From Myxococcota bacterium (GTDB lineage: Bacteria > Myxococcota > Kuafuiibacteriia > Kuafuiibacteriales > Kuafuiibacteriaceae), in the NCBI GenBank assembly GCA_028289325.1, contig JANQQN010000557.1:1-40735 (forward strand): a DNA stretch of 40,735 nt, written 5' to 3'. Positions 21,994 through 31,993 of the stretch are shown here, one piece after another. Within the stretch, counting starts at the first letter, position 1, and every line of letters begins with the position of its first letter. The notes beneath the pieces are model-generated. The model was not told the DNA's origin. It saw nothing but the letters and a program-made list of their open reading frames with translations, and searched no databases. Made by a program: the position numbers and the translations under genes.

Positions 21994-24357
21994 CTAGGTA
22001 TCGTTGGTCGTCGGGAGATCCAGCGCCTCACCCGCCTTCAGCCGGTACGCACGCTCGATCACCGAAGCCATATCCGGCCCCTTCCAGTACGGTTCGATCC
22101 ACCGCATGGCCTGGTCCTTCCAGTTCGGGTTCGGTCGCCGCCAGTGTCCCCGGACCAAGAAGCGATGCATGATCTCGCGGCCGGCGGGAGCACGCGCGAT
22201 CGCGGCGAGGCGCTGAACGTTCTGAATGTCAATGGTGCCTGGCAGGTGGAAGACCTTGTCCGCCGTGTGCTTCGAGGTCGCCTTCTGACGACGCTTGCCA
22301 CCCTTCGTCGGGCCACCAAGCGTATCGATGCGTACCTCAGCGCAGGTCGTGTACAGGATCGCGTTCGAGACGATGTTGGCGAGCCGTGCTAGCCGTTCGG
22401 AGCCCAGCGTCAAGTCGTCTTTCCTCGCGGGCGGAAGATGAGCGCGGACGACCTCTTGCACCGACCGTGCGGGATAGATGGGGATCACGCGTGAAAGAAT
22501 GTATGGCCATTGGGCCCCCACCGCGTCGAAGGCAAACGTTACGCGGATTGTCCGCAGCCCCTTCTCGCCGGGCTCTTCTCGCACGTACACCGTGGCGACC
22601 TTCAGCTGTTGGCCGACCACGGTCGCGTCGCGTTCCTCGATCGAGAGCATCCGCTCTGCGATGCCCAAGAAATGCCGGTCGGTGAAGACCAGCGCGAAGG
22701 AGGCGAAAGGCAGGCGCAGCAACTCTCCCGGCACGTCCGCATCCGTCTGGTCGAACATCGCGCTGAGCCCCGGTCCGACCCAGAAGGTCCTCTTGTTGTG
22801 CAGCTCATGGTTGATCGCACAACCGGCCAGAAACGCGGCCAGGTCGCCGTCGGCCGCGGCCGTCGTCTGCGGAGCGCCGCCGCGATAGGCGGCGCGGGCG
22901 ACGTCGCGTGCGAACCGCTGCATCGCCAAATGCTCGGCCAGCTCGACATCTGGGTAGACGCGCGCGTCGTCAAAGTCGGGCCGCGCCTTCAGTGACTTCG
23001 TGACGGCCTGTACCGTGGACCGAAAGCCGGACACGAGCTGGCCCATCGACTCGTGCGCGAGCGGCGGCGGGAGAATGCGCGCCTTGGGCGCCGATGGGTG
23101 GTCGTCGAGCCCGAGCTCATGCCACATCCAGAAAGGATCGAAGGCCGCGGTTCCGTCCCGCAGCGCCCGGTAGTACGCGTGCTCGAGGTCCTTGAGCGCC
23201 TCGATCAGCTTGGGGCGAAGGGCCTTCGATCGCGAAGCCTGGCGCGGCGTGGCGCCATCGAGCATGGGAATCTCTTCGTCGAGCCAACGGCGGTAATGCC
23301 GAGCGTGATGTTCGAGCAACGCCGCCTCGACCGCCTCGGACTCCAGCGACATCGTCGGTTGGCGATCGGCCTGGTCCTGCTGCTCCTGCAGCTTCTTTTC
23401 GACATCCTCCTGCACCGACAGCCGGTACTCAACGACATCCGACGCGATATCGTCGATGAGCGCACGGGCCCGATTCGCCCGTTGCGCCGAGTTCACCTCG
23501 ACGAACAGCCGCTTGGCGGCAACCTTGATCCTCGCGAGCGAGACGACCTCGCCCCGAGCGTTGTCCCCCACCCACGTGAAGACGTCGTCCTCAGGGCCTT
23601 GGTCGACACCCTCCGCGGAACGGAGCGCGTCGAGCAGCTGCGCGCGGTCCAGGATGCGAAACACCAGCTTCTGCCACACCAGCTTCTCGCCGTCCGTGTT
23701 GTGCAGCGCGGGTATTTGCGGCTCGAACGACGAAAGCCACGCTTGGTGGATAACTGCAGCCGACTCCCGGGCGATCTCGCGAGGGCTCATCCCATCGGCC
23801 CGAAGGTCCGTCGCGAGGCCCGACAGGTGTTCGACCAGCCGTTCGCGCAGCCGACGCGGAACGTCGAGCAAGCCGCGCTCCAGCTCGGGCTCGCCCGACA
23901 CGCCGGGTTCGATGACCCGCGCCGCCAACAGCGCGTGCGGCTCGACCGCTCGCGAAGCGGTTCGCTCGGCGACACGAACACCTCGATGGTTGCTCAGGTT
24001 CATCAGGAGGATGGAACGGCCCGGCTCGACGTCCGCGACTTCGTACAGAGCGACGGACAACTCGCCGAGCTGCTCCAGGTAAGCGCGCGCACCCTCGCTC
24101 ATGTTATCGTTCATCGACAAGAGCAGGTCGATCGGGCGACGCCCGTCTTCCACGTCGTCCTCCAGCAGGAACCACATGTCGAAGAAATCGTCGGCGGCAG
24201 GGCCAAGACCGTGGGCCTTCGCCTTCTCGTAGCAGTGCGCGTAGTCGCCGCAAAAGTGATCCCACGCCCGATCCCGGCTCGTCTGCAGGAAGGGTCGCTC
24301 GGTCAGAAGGTCGTCGAGCAACCTGAGCGCCTCAGCTCGCTCCGCGGCGGTCACCAT
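21994..24357 (-). CDS. Large hypothetical protein, possible AcrVA2-like C-terminal domain
   Basis: I place the start at ATG 24357 (MVTAAERAEALRLLDDLLTE), giving 787 residues; the open frame upstream looks like shadow sequence. The ribosome binding site is poor. The N-terminal half is strongly helical and acidic (DDFFDMWFLLEDDVEDGRRP; VEKKLQEQQDQADRQ as a likely coiled coil). The middle has AAFDPFWMWHELGLDDHPSA. The C-terminal ~270 residues contain WVGPGLSAMFDQTDADVPGE, then FALVFTDRH, and end GHWRRPNPNWKDQAMRWIEP followed by YWKGPD. From memory, GHWR...WIxPYxKGP endings occur in proteins of phages and plasmids, including relatives of the anti-CRISPR AcrVA2. I cannot verify that here. There is no catalytic motif I can name. 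It marks the change from the nif region to mobile DNA. Confidence 0.6.
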   Translation of the reverse strand: MVTAAERAEALRLLDDLLTERPFLQTSRDRAWDHFCGDYAHCYEKAKAHGLGPAADDFFDMWFLLEDDVEDGRRPIDLLLSMNDNMSEGARAYLEQLGELSVALYEVADVEPGRSILLMNLSNHRGVRVAERTASRAVEPHALLAARVIEPGVSGEPELERGLLDVPRRLRERLVEHLSGLATDLRADGMSPREIARESAAVIHQAWLSSFEPQIPALHNTDGEKLVWQKLVFRILDRAQLLDALRSAEGVDQGPEDDVFTWVGDNARGEVVSLARIKVAAKRLFVEVNSAQRANRARALIDDIASDVVEYRLSVQEDVEKKLQEQQDQADRQPTMSLESEAVEAALLEHHARHYRRWLDEEIPMLDGATPRQASRSKALRPKLIEALKDLEHAYYRALRDGTAAFDPFWMWHELGLDDHPSAPKARILPPPLAHESMGQLVSGFRSTVQAVTKSLKARPDFDDARVYPDVELAEHLAMQRFARDVARAAYRGGAPQTTAAADGDLAAFLAGCAINHELHNKRTFWVGPGLSAMFDQTDADVPGELLRLPFASFALVFTDRHFLGIAERMLSIEERDATVVGQQLKVATVYVREEPGEKGLRTIRVTFAFDAVGAQWPYILSRVIPIYPARSVQEVVRAHLPPARKDDLTLGSERLARLANIVSNAILYTTCAEVRIDTLGGPTKGGKRRQKATSKHTADKVFHLPGTIDIQNVQRLAAIARAPAGREIMHRFLVRGHWRRPNPNWKDQAMRWIEPYWKGPDMASVIERAYRLKAGEALDLPTTNDT

Positions 24358-24535
24358 GGCGGAGATGTCGCGCTGAAGGAGGATGAGGTCAATCCGAGAC
24401 CGGATGAGGGCAACGACGCGGCTCGTGCGCACGCCCGCCGACGGCGCGATTAGGCAACCGAATCGAGCCGTCGTTCGACTCCGACGTTCACCAGTCAGCA
24501 CGCCGACGGATGGTCGTGGTTCAGGTAGCGCGCGG

Positions 24536-24820
24536 CATGGCACGCCCTGGTCCGACCTGCGCGACGCCTTCCCGTTCGAGCGGGCCCCGAGGTACCTTAT
24601 CTACGACCACGACGCCAAGTTCTCCGCGGGCATCGATCGGCTGGTCGAGTCCTTCGGCACGAAGCCGACGAGAACCGCCGTCCGAAGTCCCTGGCAGAAC
24701 GGAATCTGCGAGCGATGGGGCGGGTCGCTCAGGCGAGAACTGCTGGACCATGTCGTCCCTTTCGGTGAAGACCACCTCCGCGAGGTCCTCCGATCATACA
24801 TTGAATACTTCGCCCTTCCA
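24536..24820 (+). pseudogene. Integrase-core (rve/DDE) transposase fragment
   Basis: Only the middle of a transposase survives. The frame reads GTPWSDLRDAFPFERAPRYL, then IYDHDAKF, RTAVRSPWQNGICERWGGSL, and RRELLDHVVPFGEDHLREVL ending RSYIEYF. This is the rve catalytic core with the second Asp and the catalytic Glu region (NGICERW). The N-terminal HTH, first catalytic Asp and C-terminus are missing. The 3' end breaks off inside the end of the AbiEii gene on the other strand. It is a dead relic. Confidence 0.75.
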
Positions 24821-25618
24821 GGGGGCGCCGGGGAGCCGCGCGACGATCTCGTCGAGCACTGAGCGCATGGCATCGTCGAAGTTCCACGGGACCGCCGGCC
24901 CGAGCAGGGCTGCCATGTCGCTGCGGAAATCGGCGTCGTTCGACTTCTGATGGAGGTTCGCCTCAAACTGCGCGCGCGTGACCGTATGCCCCCCTTCGGC
25001 CATGTACCGATCGAAGCACCTCAGCAGAAGTCGTGGATCGACGTCCTCGCGTGGGAGAGCAAGCGCCAGGTCGAAGAGGTCTCGGCCCTTCTTGCGCTGG
25101 TAGAGCGCACGGAGCTTTGTGCCGAGAAGCTCGTTGATGCCGAACGTCGTGACATCGGCTGAGCCAGAGAACCATCGACCCTGGACCGAGAACGGGACCT
25201 TTGCATGGCCAAGCTCCGTAAAGTGCTCGCGAGAGTTGATCTCGATCTTCAGTCGCATCTTCAGCGGTGGCGAGTCCTCCGACTCAAACCGGTACATGAG
25301 GGTGACGCGCCCCTCTTTGAGCTTTCGTTGCGGCGTGCCGAGCCAGGGATCGAGAGCAGCGCGAACAAGGTCGAGCGTCTCACCGATGGGTTCCGCCCGA
25401 ATCTGGACGAGGTCGATGTCCTCGGAGTACCGGGCGGGAGGTTGAACATGGAGCTTGTAGAGCGCCGTTCCACCGCGAAAGGCGATCCGCTCCGCGATAT
25501 CGGGCGCGGAGTACATCGCAACGAGGGCGCGACTGATGACGAGGTCCTGCTCGACCTGGGCGTCCAGTCGCCACGGAGCACGGTCACGCCACTCGGTGAC
25601 GTAGTCCTTGGGGATCAT
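24794..25618 (-). CDS. AbiEii-type nucleotidyltransferase toxin (type IV TA), copy 1
   Basis: A 274-residue protein starting at ATG 25618, which overlaps the antitoxin stop (ATGA). The minimal nucleotidyltransferase signature is present: GGTALY (49-54) and SEDIDLV (65-71), the G-G and D-x-D elements. A TKLRALYQRKKGRDLFDLAL segment matches the conserved K...R..+D.+D motif of AbiEii/AbiGii. These toxins transfer nucleotides to targets such as tRNA and give abortive phage defence, countered by AbiEi at the gene level. The 3' end overlaps a transposase relic on the other strand but the reading frame appears complete. Confidence 0.88.
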   Translation of the reverse strand: MIPKDYVTEWRDRAPWRLDAQVEQDLVISRALVAMYSAPDIAERIAFRGGTALYKLHVQPPARYSEDIDLVQIRAEPIGETLDLVRAALDPWLGTPQRKLKEGRVTLMYRFESEDSPPLKMRLKIEINSREHFTELGHAKVPFSVQGRWFSGSADVTTFGINELLGTKLRALYQRKKGRDLFDLALALPREDVDPRLLLRCFDRYMAEGGHTVTRAQFEANLHQKSNDADFRSDMAALLGPAVPWNFDDAMRSVLDEIVARLPGAPWKGEVFNV

Positions 25619-26397
25619 TCGTCCGGCTCCACCTCGACGTTTACGATGACTTTCCACCGCGCGTCACGCGTGGCACCGCCAACTTTGTGGGCACGCCGGA
25701 GCGGGATGTAGCTGCTCGCGCTCTCGCGGACGAAGGGCTCGATGGCCCCGGCGAGCTCCGTCGCCTCCGTCAGCTCGAAGAGATAGCCGAGGCGCTGCGA
25801 CCAGCCGACAGGGCACAGCTTCGCAGCTTCGAGTAGTTTCTGGGGGTCGATCGCTTCCGCCAGCTCGCCGAGAACGGTCGCCACGTTGTTCAAGCCGCCA
25901 GCATGCTTTGGGTAGCCCACCATCTCCAGCGCGGTCAGCTCGGGCGTGGCGTACTTGATGTACCCGTGGGGCGTGTTGAACTTGGAGGTAGGCATTCGTT
26001 CGAGCGCACCGCGCGCGACGAAGGTCACCCGCACCCGGCCGCATTCGATGTCCGGTCGGTTCGTGGGAACCATCACCTGCAGCGACTGCGGGCGCTGGTG
26101 GGCAGCACCATGGCGCTCCGCGGCCGAGAGCAGCGCTACGTAGTAGGGCTCGCCCAGGGTCTCCATGAGCTGATCGATAAAGTGCTCGCCGGGCAGGCAA
26201 CCGAGACGGCGGTACTCCGGGGGCACCACGACATGGAACGAGCGCATCGGGCTGGCGACCCGACCCTGTTGCTTCAGGCGCCGGAGCTGAGCACGTACCG
26301 CGTCGTCGCTGCCGCCGATGGCCTCGATGGCTGCGGCGGTCGTGAAGTGGTGCCGGCCACTGGCCGCCAGGTCCTCGATGTACTGCTCAGCCGTCAT
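25615..26397 (-). CDS. AbiEi-type antitoxin/autorepressor, copy 1
   Basis: A 260-residue protein from ATG 26397; an in-frame TTG at 26406 is less likely because it abuts GAGAG. The N-terminal winged helix (about 1-60) reads [20 protein letters not shown] and ...[12 protein letters not shown]. The body has [40 protein letters not shown] and the AbiEi C-terminal segment [20 protein letters not shown]. AbiEi represses its own operon and neutralises AbiEii in a type IV manner. Three related repeats lie upstream at 26441-26525. The toxin gene overlaps by 4 nt. The pair is intact. Confidence 0.87.
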   Translation of the reverse strand: MTAEQYIEDLAASGRHHFTTAAAIEAIGGSDDAVRAQLRRLKQQGRVASPMRSFHVVVPPEYRRLGCLPGEHFIDQLMETLGEPYYVALLSAAERHGAAHQRPQSLQVMVPTNRPDIECGRVRVTFVARGALERMPTSKFNTPHGYIKYATPELTALEMVGYPKHAGGLNNVATVLGELAEAIDPQKLLEAAKLCPVGWSQRLGYLFELTEATELAGAIEPFVRESASSYIPLRRAHKVGGATRDARWKVIVNVEVEPDE

Positions 26398-26440
26398 CGG
26401 TGACAACTCTCGACGAATACGCCGTTCTCCGTTGGCTTGA

Positions 26441-26525
26441 TCCAGAATCGTCTCGGCGTATTTCGATACGATTCTTGAAGAGTATGACGGGAGGTGTCGT
26501 TTTCGTCAAGAATTGTATTGGATAC
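26441..26525. promoter_or_regulatory. Three inverted/direct repeats, putative AbiEi operators
   Basis: Copies of a TCAAGAATCGTATCGAAATAC-like element occur at about 26441-26457 (plus), 26458-26478 (minus; exact sequence as given) and 26506-26525 (plus; TCAAGAATTGTATTGGATAC). The first two share a perfect 8-bp inverted core, AGAATCGT / ACGATTCT. They lie 44-128 nt upstream of abiEi. Known AbiEi proteins bind paired inverted repeats to autorepress, so an operator role is likely. Confidence 0.6.
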
Positions 26526-26540
26526 CGAGTCCCATGGCTG

Positions 26541-27294
<754 letters not shown>

Positions 27295-27500
27295 GATGCC
27301 GAGGTCGCGACGCCCTCCGGAGCCATCCACGCTGACACTCTGGACGATTCGCGACGAGTTGTCGGCCCGACGACGTTGCTCTGGGCGTCCGAGCGTTCCA
27401 TCGTGGGGGTGCGCTGAGATCTGGTTGCAACGATGGCGGAACGCGAGCGTCCGCCTTCCGGCGCACTGTTGAAGTTCCAAGTGACCGCGGGTCCGGAGCA

Positions 27501-28787
27501 CTACGCGCATGCCGAACAGATCGCGCCTCGGTTGGCCTCGAGCCGCGCGACGCGCGCACGAACTCGGGCCTCTTCAAGCTGACAAGGGAACTCCGTCCCC
27601 GCTCCCGAAATACATCTCATCCGGTGTCTGCCCATCGAACGCTCCGTGCGGAAGAACGCGATTATGCTGATCGATGTCGAAGACGACCAGGCGTTTGAGA
27701 GTCGACAGGTCGTCAAGCAGATGTAGGAAGCACCAGTTGTATTTGAGAGCGCGCCAGAATCTCTCGATCATCGAGTTGCTGAAACGAACGTCGGTCTGGG
27801 CAACGATACGTCTGAGCCCATCTCGCTCCACGAGCTCATTGACGGCTTCATTGAAGTTCTCTACGCCTCTATCCACCAGGAGCGTCGTCGTCGCGGTCAT
27901 TGCAGTATCACATCAGCGCGAGGCTTCGTCGGCCTTCACGAGCAATGCGGCCGTTGCGGCCGGCTCGAGGTGTGAACTGATCCGCCAAGCGAGAACGCGC
28001 CGCGAGTAGTTATCGATAGCCGCCTGGAGATACGCCTTGGTTCCATCGAGGACGCGGAACACGGTCGTGTCGAGGTGCCAAGCCTCGTCTGGCCTTTTCG
28101 TGCGTAGACCTTCCTTTGCACGGTCGGGGTGGAGCCGGGTCCGTGGCCGGCGCCATCGGCGCTCGCGAATCAGCCTCGACCAAGTCGTCGCCGACGCGTA
28201 AACCTTGCCCATGCGCTGGGCGAGCATGGACAGCGTTGTAGTGGGCACATGCCGGTAGTCGGTCGACGTCGCCATCTCCTTCATCGTTGCCACCTCGGCG
28301 GCGGTCAGTCGCGTCGGTCTTGAACGAGGGCAAGTTGAAACGTCTTCGAGATCGCACTGCCGCTCTACACGCCTCCAGGCGAAGTACCGGCTGCGAGAGA
28401 GGCCGATGATTCTGAGGCTCGCCCGCAACCCGATCGTCGTCGACGCTCGCTCGACCGCCTTCAGAATCGTCGACTTGTCGCTGCCGCCTAGGAGGCGTCG
28501 TCGGTCCAGGCGGCTGTCCATGACGCCAACGAGAACAAGGAAGAGGCGCATCACCGCGGTCAGTACTTCTACCTTGCGCTCGAGGTGGAATACCTTGGCC
28601 TGAAGGGCCGTTTCGGACGTATCGAGGGCCGAATGCGTGACCACTTCCGCCGGTGCGCCGCGAATCCATCCGCCCAACGTTGAGCGGGGAACGCCCGCCT
28701 CTCTCTCGAGTGCGCGGTCGCCGTGGTTCGGACGAGCTGCTTCAGCCGGTGGTCGTACCGCCGCAGCCGTCGTCGCCGTTCCGCCAC
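27501..28787 (-). pseudogene. Broken integrase-core transposase (HTH + DDE)
   Basis: One transposase is spread over three broken stretches. The start (RRYDHRLKQLVRTT) is in one frame, and GVPRSTLGGWIRGAPAEVVT in another, so there is an indel near 28725. The frame then continues through IIGLSRSRYFAWRR, MATSTDYRHVPTTTLSMLAQ and RRPDEAWHLDTTVF-like sequence (DEAWHLDTTVFRVLDGTKAY, first catalytic Asp). An in-frame TGA stands at 27913-27915. After it the same frame goes on with LLVDRGVENFNEAV, SNSMIERFWRALKYNWCFLH (catalytic Glu) and HNRVLPHGAFDGQTPDEMYF. A third break near 27590 leads to [18 protein letters not shown]. All parts are in order, so decay is by small lesions, not rearrangement. Confidence 0.8.
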
Positions 28788-29007
28788 TGTCAGATCGTCG
28801 CGGGTGCCGGCCTTCGGGCGTAAGCTCAGCCGCGAATGCGGCGCTCCGAGCCGAAGCGGCCCTGCCGAGTTATCGGACGCTGAGGTGCAGTTTGTCCGCG
28901 CGGACTGCTCGGCTCAGTCTCGTCAGCCACGCATGCGTCTGCGCGCCGACGGTGATTTCGGCGCGCTCATGTGGTTCGCGATTTTGCTCGACAGGCGGGG
29001 GTCGTCG

Positions 29008-30039
29008 CTACGTGCCTCCTGGCGGACGCAAGCGTAGCCGGAGCCCGCCTCCGACCGACATCCCCATGGCCCACGAGTCCGATAGATTTGTTACCCGAAA
29101 GCCGAGCTCGTCGCCGGCTGTTTGATCGTCATTGTTCGCGATCTTGAATGATGCGGTCCCGAACAAATGGAGGTACTCGGTCAGGTGGACCGCAAAGTCT
29201 ACGAGGCCCTCACCACCCCAACGGTTTGCCTCGGGCGGTTGGTCGCCTTCGCCGTCGCCTGAGCCGGCGATCCGTAAGGCGCGCACGTCCAGGTTCAGGG
29301 ATACACGCCAAAGGTCAAGGCGAAGCCCGGGGCCCAGCGCAAGGAGCGTACGGTCGGAGTTGAGACGGCGGCCATATGCATACGAATAGTGGTACCAACT
29401 AGAACCTGACCTGGCTTGAGCATAGACGAATTGATTGTGCAGAAGGACGCCTTCGATGGACAGGCGTCCTTTCGGCCAATAGTTGATCAGGCCCAGTGGA
29501 AAGCCGCCGTCTTCGATCAAGTTGACAACACCGATCTGGAGCCCCTGGTAGCTCTTGGCGACATTCACCACTCCGATTTGAACGCCAGCGCCCCGCTCGC
29601 GAGCCGTAGTGAGGAAAGCGATCTGGAGCCCCTTGACCCTGCGCGTCATGGCTGCCGTCAGACTGAGCTGTACCCCGTGGAGCTCGCCGGCCAGTGCGAA
29701 ACAGGCATAGGATAGCTGAAGACCGTAGAGCTCTCCCGCTACGTTCCAACCCCCAAGCTGAACGCCATGGACTCGCTGGTCCACATTCAATGGGAAGATG
29801 GAGAAGTGCTTCACCGGAGCATTCGCCGGAGGGTCGGCCGGCAGATTATAGATGGGCTCGCGGTCGAATTGAGTCTTCTCCTGGGCGGACACGGGTCTTG
29901 CCACGACGGCCATCGGAACGGACAATAGAAGGACTGCAAACAGCTGCGCGCATGCCAGCGAGTTGAAAGTTGGCCCTTGGTCGGCAGACCAAAAAGCAAC
30001 TAAGATAAAAGTAGAGCCTGATCTGTGCGGAGTGCTCAT
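29008..30039 (-). CDS. LA_2272-like surface repeat protein
   Basis: A 343-residue exported protein. The hydrophobic leader lies at about residues 29-52 (CAQLFAVLLLSVPMAVVARP, cleavage near VSA-QE), unusually far from the ATG at 30039, but no nearer start codon exists in frame. Residues 85-185 contain short repeats with a G-[VL]-Q-[LI]-x core (HGVQLG, YGLQLS, HGVQLS, KGLQIA, AGVQIG, QGLQIG), the pattern of LA_2272-type surface repeats. The C-terminal part has amphipathic strands (LLALGPGLRLDLWRVSLNLD, MSVGGGLRLRL), suggesting a barrel or surface-attached domain. Function unknown. It is intact between two decayed mobile segments. Confidence 0.65.
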   Translation of the reverse strand: MSTPHRSGSTFILVAFWSADQGPTFNSLACAQLFAVLLLSVPMAVVARPVSAQEKTQFDREPIYNLPADPPANAPVKHFSIFPLNVDQRVHGVQLGGWNVAGELYGLQLSYACFALAGELHGVQLSLTAAMTRRVKGLQIAFLTTARERGAGVQIGVVNVAKSYQGLQIGVVNLIEDGGFPLGLINYWPKGRLSIEGVLLHNQFVYAQARSGSSWYHYSYAYGRRLNSDRTLLALGPGLRLDLWRVSLNLDVRALRIAGSGDGEGDQPPEANRWGGEGLVDFAVHLTEYLHLFGTASFKIANNDDQTAGDELGFRVTNLSDSWAMGMSVGGGLRLRLRPPGGT

Positions 30040-30084
30040 TTCGTTGTAGCCATCAAATTCGTCGGGCGTCTTTGTGTATTCGAC

Positions 30085-30618
30085 CTAGAAGGCCAGGGCC
30101 AAGTTGCCCAAGTACCCGCTAACTCGTCCGCTTTCATCTCGGACAACTCGACCACTCAAGCGAGCGCCTCGGAGAGCCACACCGTTGCCGACGGCTTCGA
30201 TCTCCGGCATTGGAAGGAGTGCCGACGTGGAACGGGAAGCGGCCGTCAGCAGAGAAGCGGGTCGCGGGCTTGTCGCCTTAGGCTGGTCGAACGTTCTCGT
30301 GCTCTTCGTTGCTGCGGTTTGCTTTGAATTTCGGATATCTGCGGGCCGCATATTCGTCAGGGCCGAGACCCGTCGTTCGATGTCTGAAGTCCCCTGCCTT
30401 ATCTGATCGTCTTCCTGGAGCGCCTTCTCGTTTTCGGTAATGGCGAATACGACTAAGCCAGCCACGGCTACCACGCCGGCCACAATGATGGCGACACAAC
30501 CTGTTCCGCATTCGGCGCGCGCCGGTCGCGGAAGGATCGACAGACTCACGATGCTGAGGAGGGCTAGCCATCGAATGCGGGATTGGATGCGGCGGTGACC
30601 GGTGCCGCTTGTGATCAT
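30085..30618 (-). CDS. Exported or membrane-anchored protein, unknown
   Basis: I choose ATG 30618 because GGAAGAAGAAG precedes it; the frame opens further upstream at 30729. The 177-residue protein begins with a basic region and a signal-like segment (IRWLALLSIVSLSILPRPAR, AEC). A second hydrophobic helix follows (CVAIIVAGVVAVAGLVVFAI). The remainder is polar and low in complexity, rich in Ser, Thr, Ala and Arg, and ends GRVSGYLGNLALAF. Two Cys flank the short segment between the helices (AECGTGC). No family recognised. Confidence 0.5.
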   Translation of the reverse strand: MITSGTGHRRIQSRIRWLALLSIVSLSILPRPARAECGTGCVAIIVAGVVAVAGLVVFAITENEKALQEDDQIRQGTSDIERRVSALTNMRPADIRNSKQTAATKSTRTFDQPKATSPRPASLLTAASRSTSALLPMPEIEAVGNGVALRGARLSGRVVRDESGRVSGYLGNLALAF

Positions 30619-30925
30619 CTTCTTCTTCCGAATAGGTTCAAGTGGTGAGGAATTCCCAGCGCCAGCGGTGCGCAGAATGGGTAATGCGAGTCCTGCATGT
30701 GGGCCAAGTATCATCCGCAAATAGTTCATATTTCAATATTTGATGCCGAACATATATGCTGTCAACTCACGACTCATTCGGTTTGGAGGAAGCGGATACT
30801 TGTGTTGAGTGTGCTGTATCTTTGGGTAGTAGATAGGGCGGCGCGGAGAAGCCGTCTCCTTGCAGTCTCAGAGCAGAAAGTGGGTCGAAGCGCAACGATC
30901 TTACACGGAAAAGCTGACACCCTCC
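30619..30925. other. Intergenic, no gene supported
   Basis: About 300 nt, including a locally AT-rich patch (30725-30770), upstream of the exported-protein gene. This may hold its promoter. No gene or repeat was recognised. Confidence 0.4.
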
Positions 30926-31081
30926 GATGTGTGGCTGCTCGCGCTGCTGCGCATGCTGCTCGAGGATACCTCGGACCGTGTTGCGGCTGACGCCCAACGC
31001 TCGAGCGATGGCGCGACGACTCGCGGCCATCTGCACCGTTTGATAGATCAGCTCCTCACGGGTGTTCCAGCGTCGTCGCAT
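30926..31081 (-). pseudogene. IS21-family transposase (IstA) N-terminal remnant
   Basis: From ATG 31081 the frame encodes MRRRWNTREELIYQTVQMAA and RRAIARALGVSRNTVRGILE with a short tail to about 30926. This is the N-terminal helix-turn-helix of IS21-type transposases. The rve catalytic core is missing; downstream sequence has no similarity. The ATG lies inside the end of the parB-like frame, so the two were probably translationally coupled. Confidence 0.6.
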
Positions 31082-31993
31082 CGGCCTGGTCCTCCACCTG
31101 GATCGCGCGCCCCAAGACACCAAAGAGCGCGGCCAACAGTCCCGATAGCTCCGCCGACGCCGCTTTTGCGTGTGCGGCGCCATCGGTGTCCATTCGGGCG
31201 ATGACTCCATCGAGTAGACGAACCTCGAGCCGGACACCGACCTGCATCAGCGTGGACACGTCTTGCATCAAGAGCTCGCCCTCGGTCCGCGGTCGAGGGC
31301 GAGAAGGGTCGGCGTCAGAGGCGACGGGCGCCGGTTGCCAGGTCTCCATGGCCTGTCGTCGAGCCTCGTCGCTGTCCAGGTCGCGAAGCTGCCGTACGAG
31401 CCGCTCCGCCTGCTGCGTGGTCATTCCTTGATTCATGATGAGCTCGGCCGCCTGCTGCTGGTTGCCGCGCGGCAACGCCGCGATGGACTGCGCCGAGCGC
31501 GGCGACAACAGCCCCAGTCGCAAGTCCGATTGGACCGTGAGCTCGAGCGAATCGACGAGCATCAACCGCCGGCTCACCCAGCTCTTGTGCTTGCCCATGA
31601 GCTTGGCGATGCCGCCCTGGCTCAGTCCGTGCTTGCGGCGCAACCAGCGCACCAGCCAACCCTCTTCGAGCTCGGTCAGCTCTTGGCGCTGATGGAGCGT
31701 CACCAGCGCGACCGCCGCCGTGGACGCGTCCGCATCGATGACGTGCACGTGGAGTCCGGACCAGCCCAGCGCCTGCGCCGCATGCACCCGCTTGAATCCG
31801 TCGGCGATCTGCAGGCCTGCGCCGTCATCGAAGACGTCACCGCCGTCAGCTGGCCGTGCCGCGACAACGACTGGCGCACGCGCTCCACCGCCGCCGGGTC
31901 GCGCAGACGCAGCGCGCTCATCTGGTCGCCCAGCCGGGTCAGCTCGACCCAACACCAGCGGTCCTCGAGGGCAGAACTTCGGTCGGCGACCAT
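31056..31993 (-). pseudogene. ParB-like partition protein, frameshifted
   Basis: The N-terminal ParB segment (VELTRLGDQMSALRLRDPAA, VRQSLSRHGQLTAV) is in the frame from ATG 31993. The continuation (DDGAGLQIADGFKRVHAAQA, LGWSGLHVHVIDAD) is in another frame from about 31845, so one small indel splits the nuclease/CTPase core. The rest is intact: a helix-turn-helix of ParB type (HGLSQGGIAKLMGKHKSWVS) followed by a helical C-terminus. No parA, origin or parS-like site was seen. ParB-like genes of this kind accompany IS21-type elements in some Myxococcota genomes; that association is from memory. The downstream half could still be translated but lacks the N-terminal motif. Confidence 0.75.

Noticed and set aside
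23053-24453. 466-residue plus-strand ORF opposite the large hypothetical protein
   Set aside because: Antisense shadow; Arg/Leu/Val-rich without motifs, whereas the minus-strand frame has coherent domains.
31056-31993. Programmed frameshift in the parB-like gene
   Set aside because: No slippery heptamer was seen at the junction and the neighbouring transposase is also destroyed, so decay is the simpler reading.
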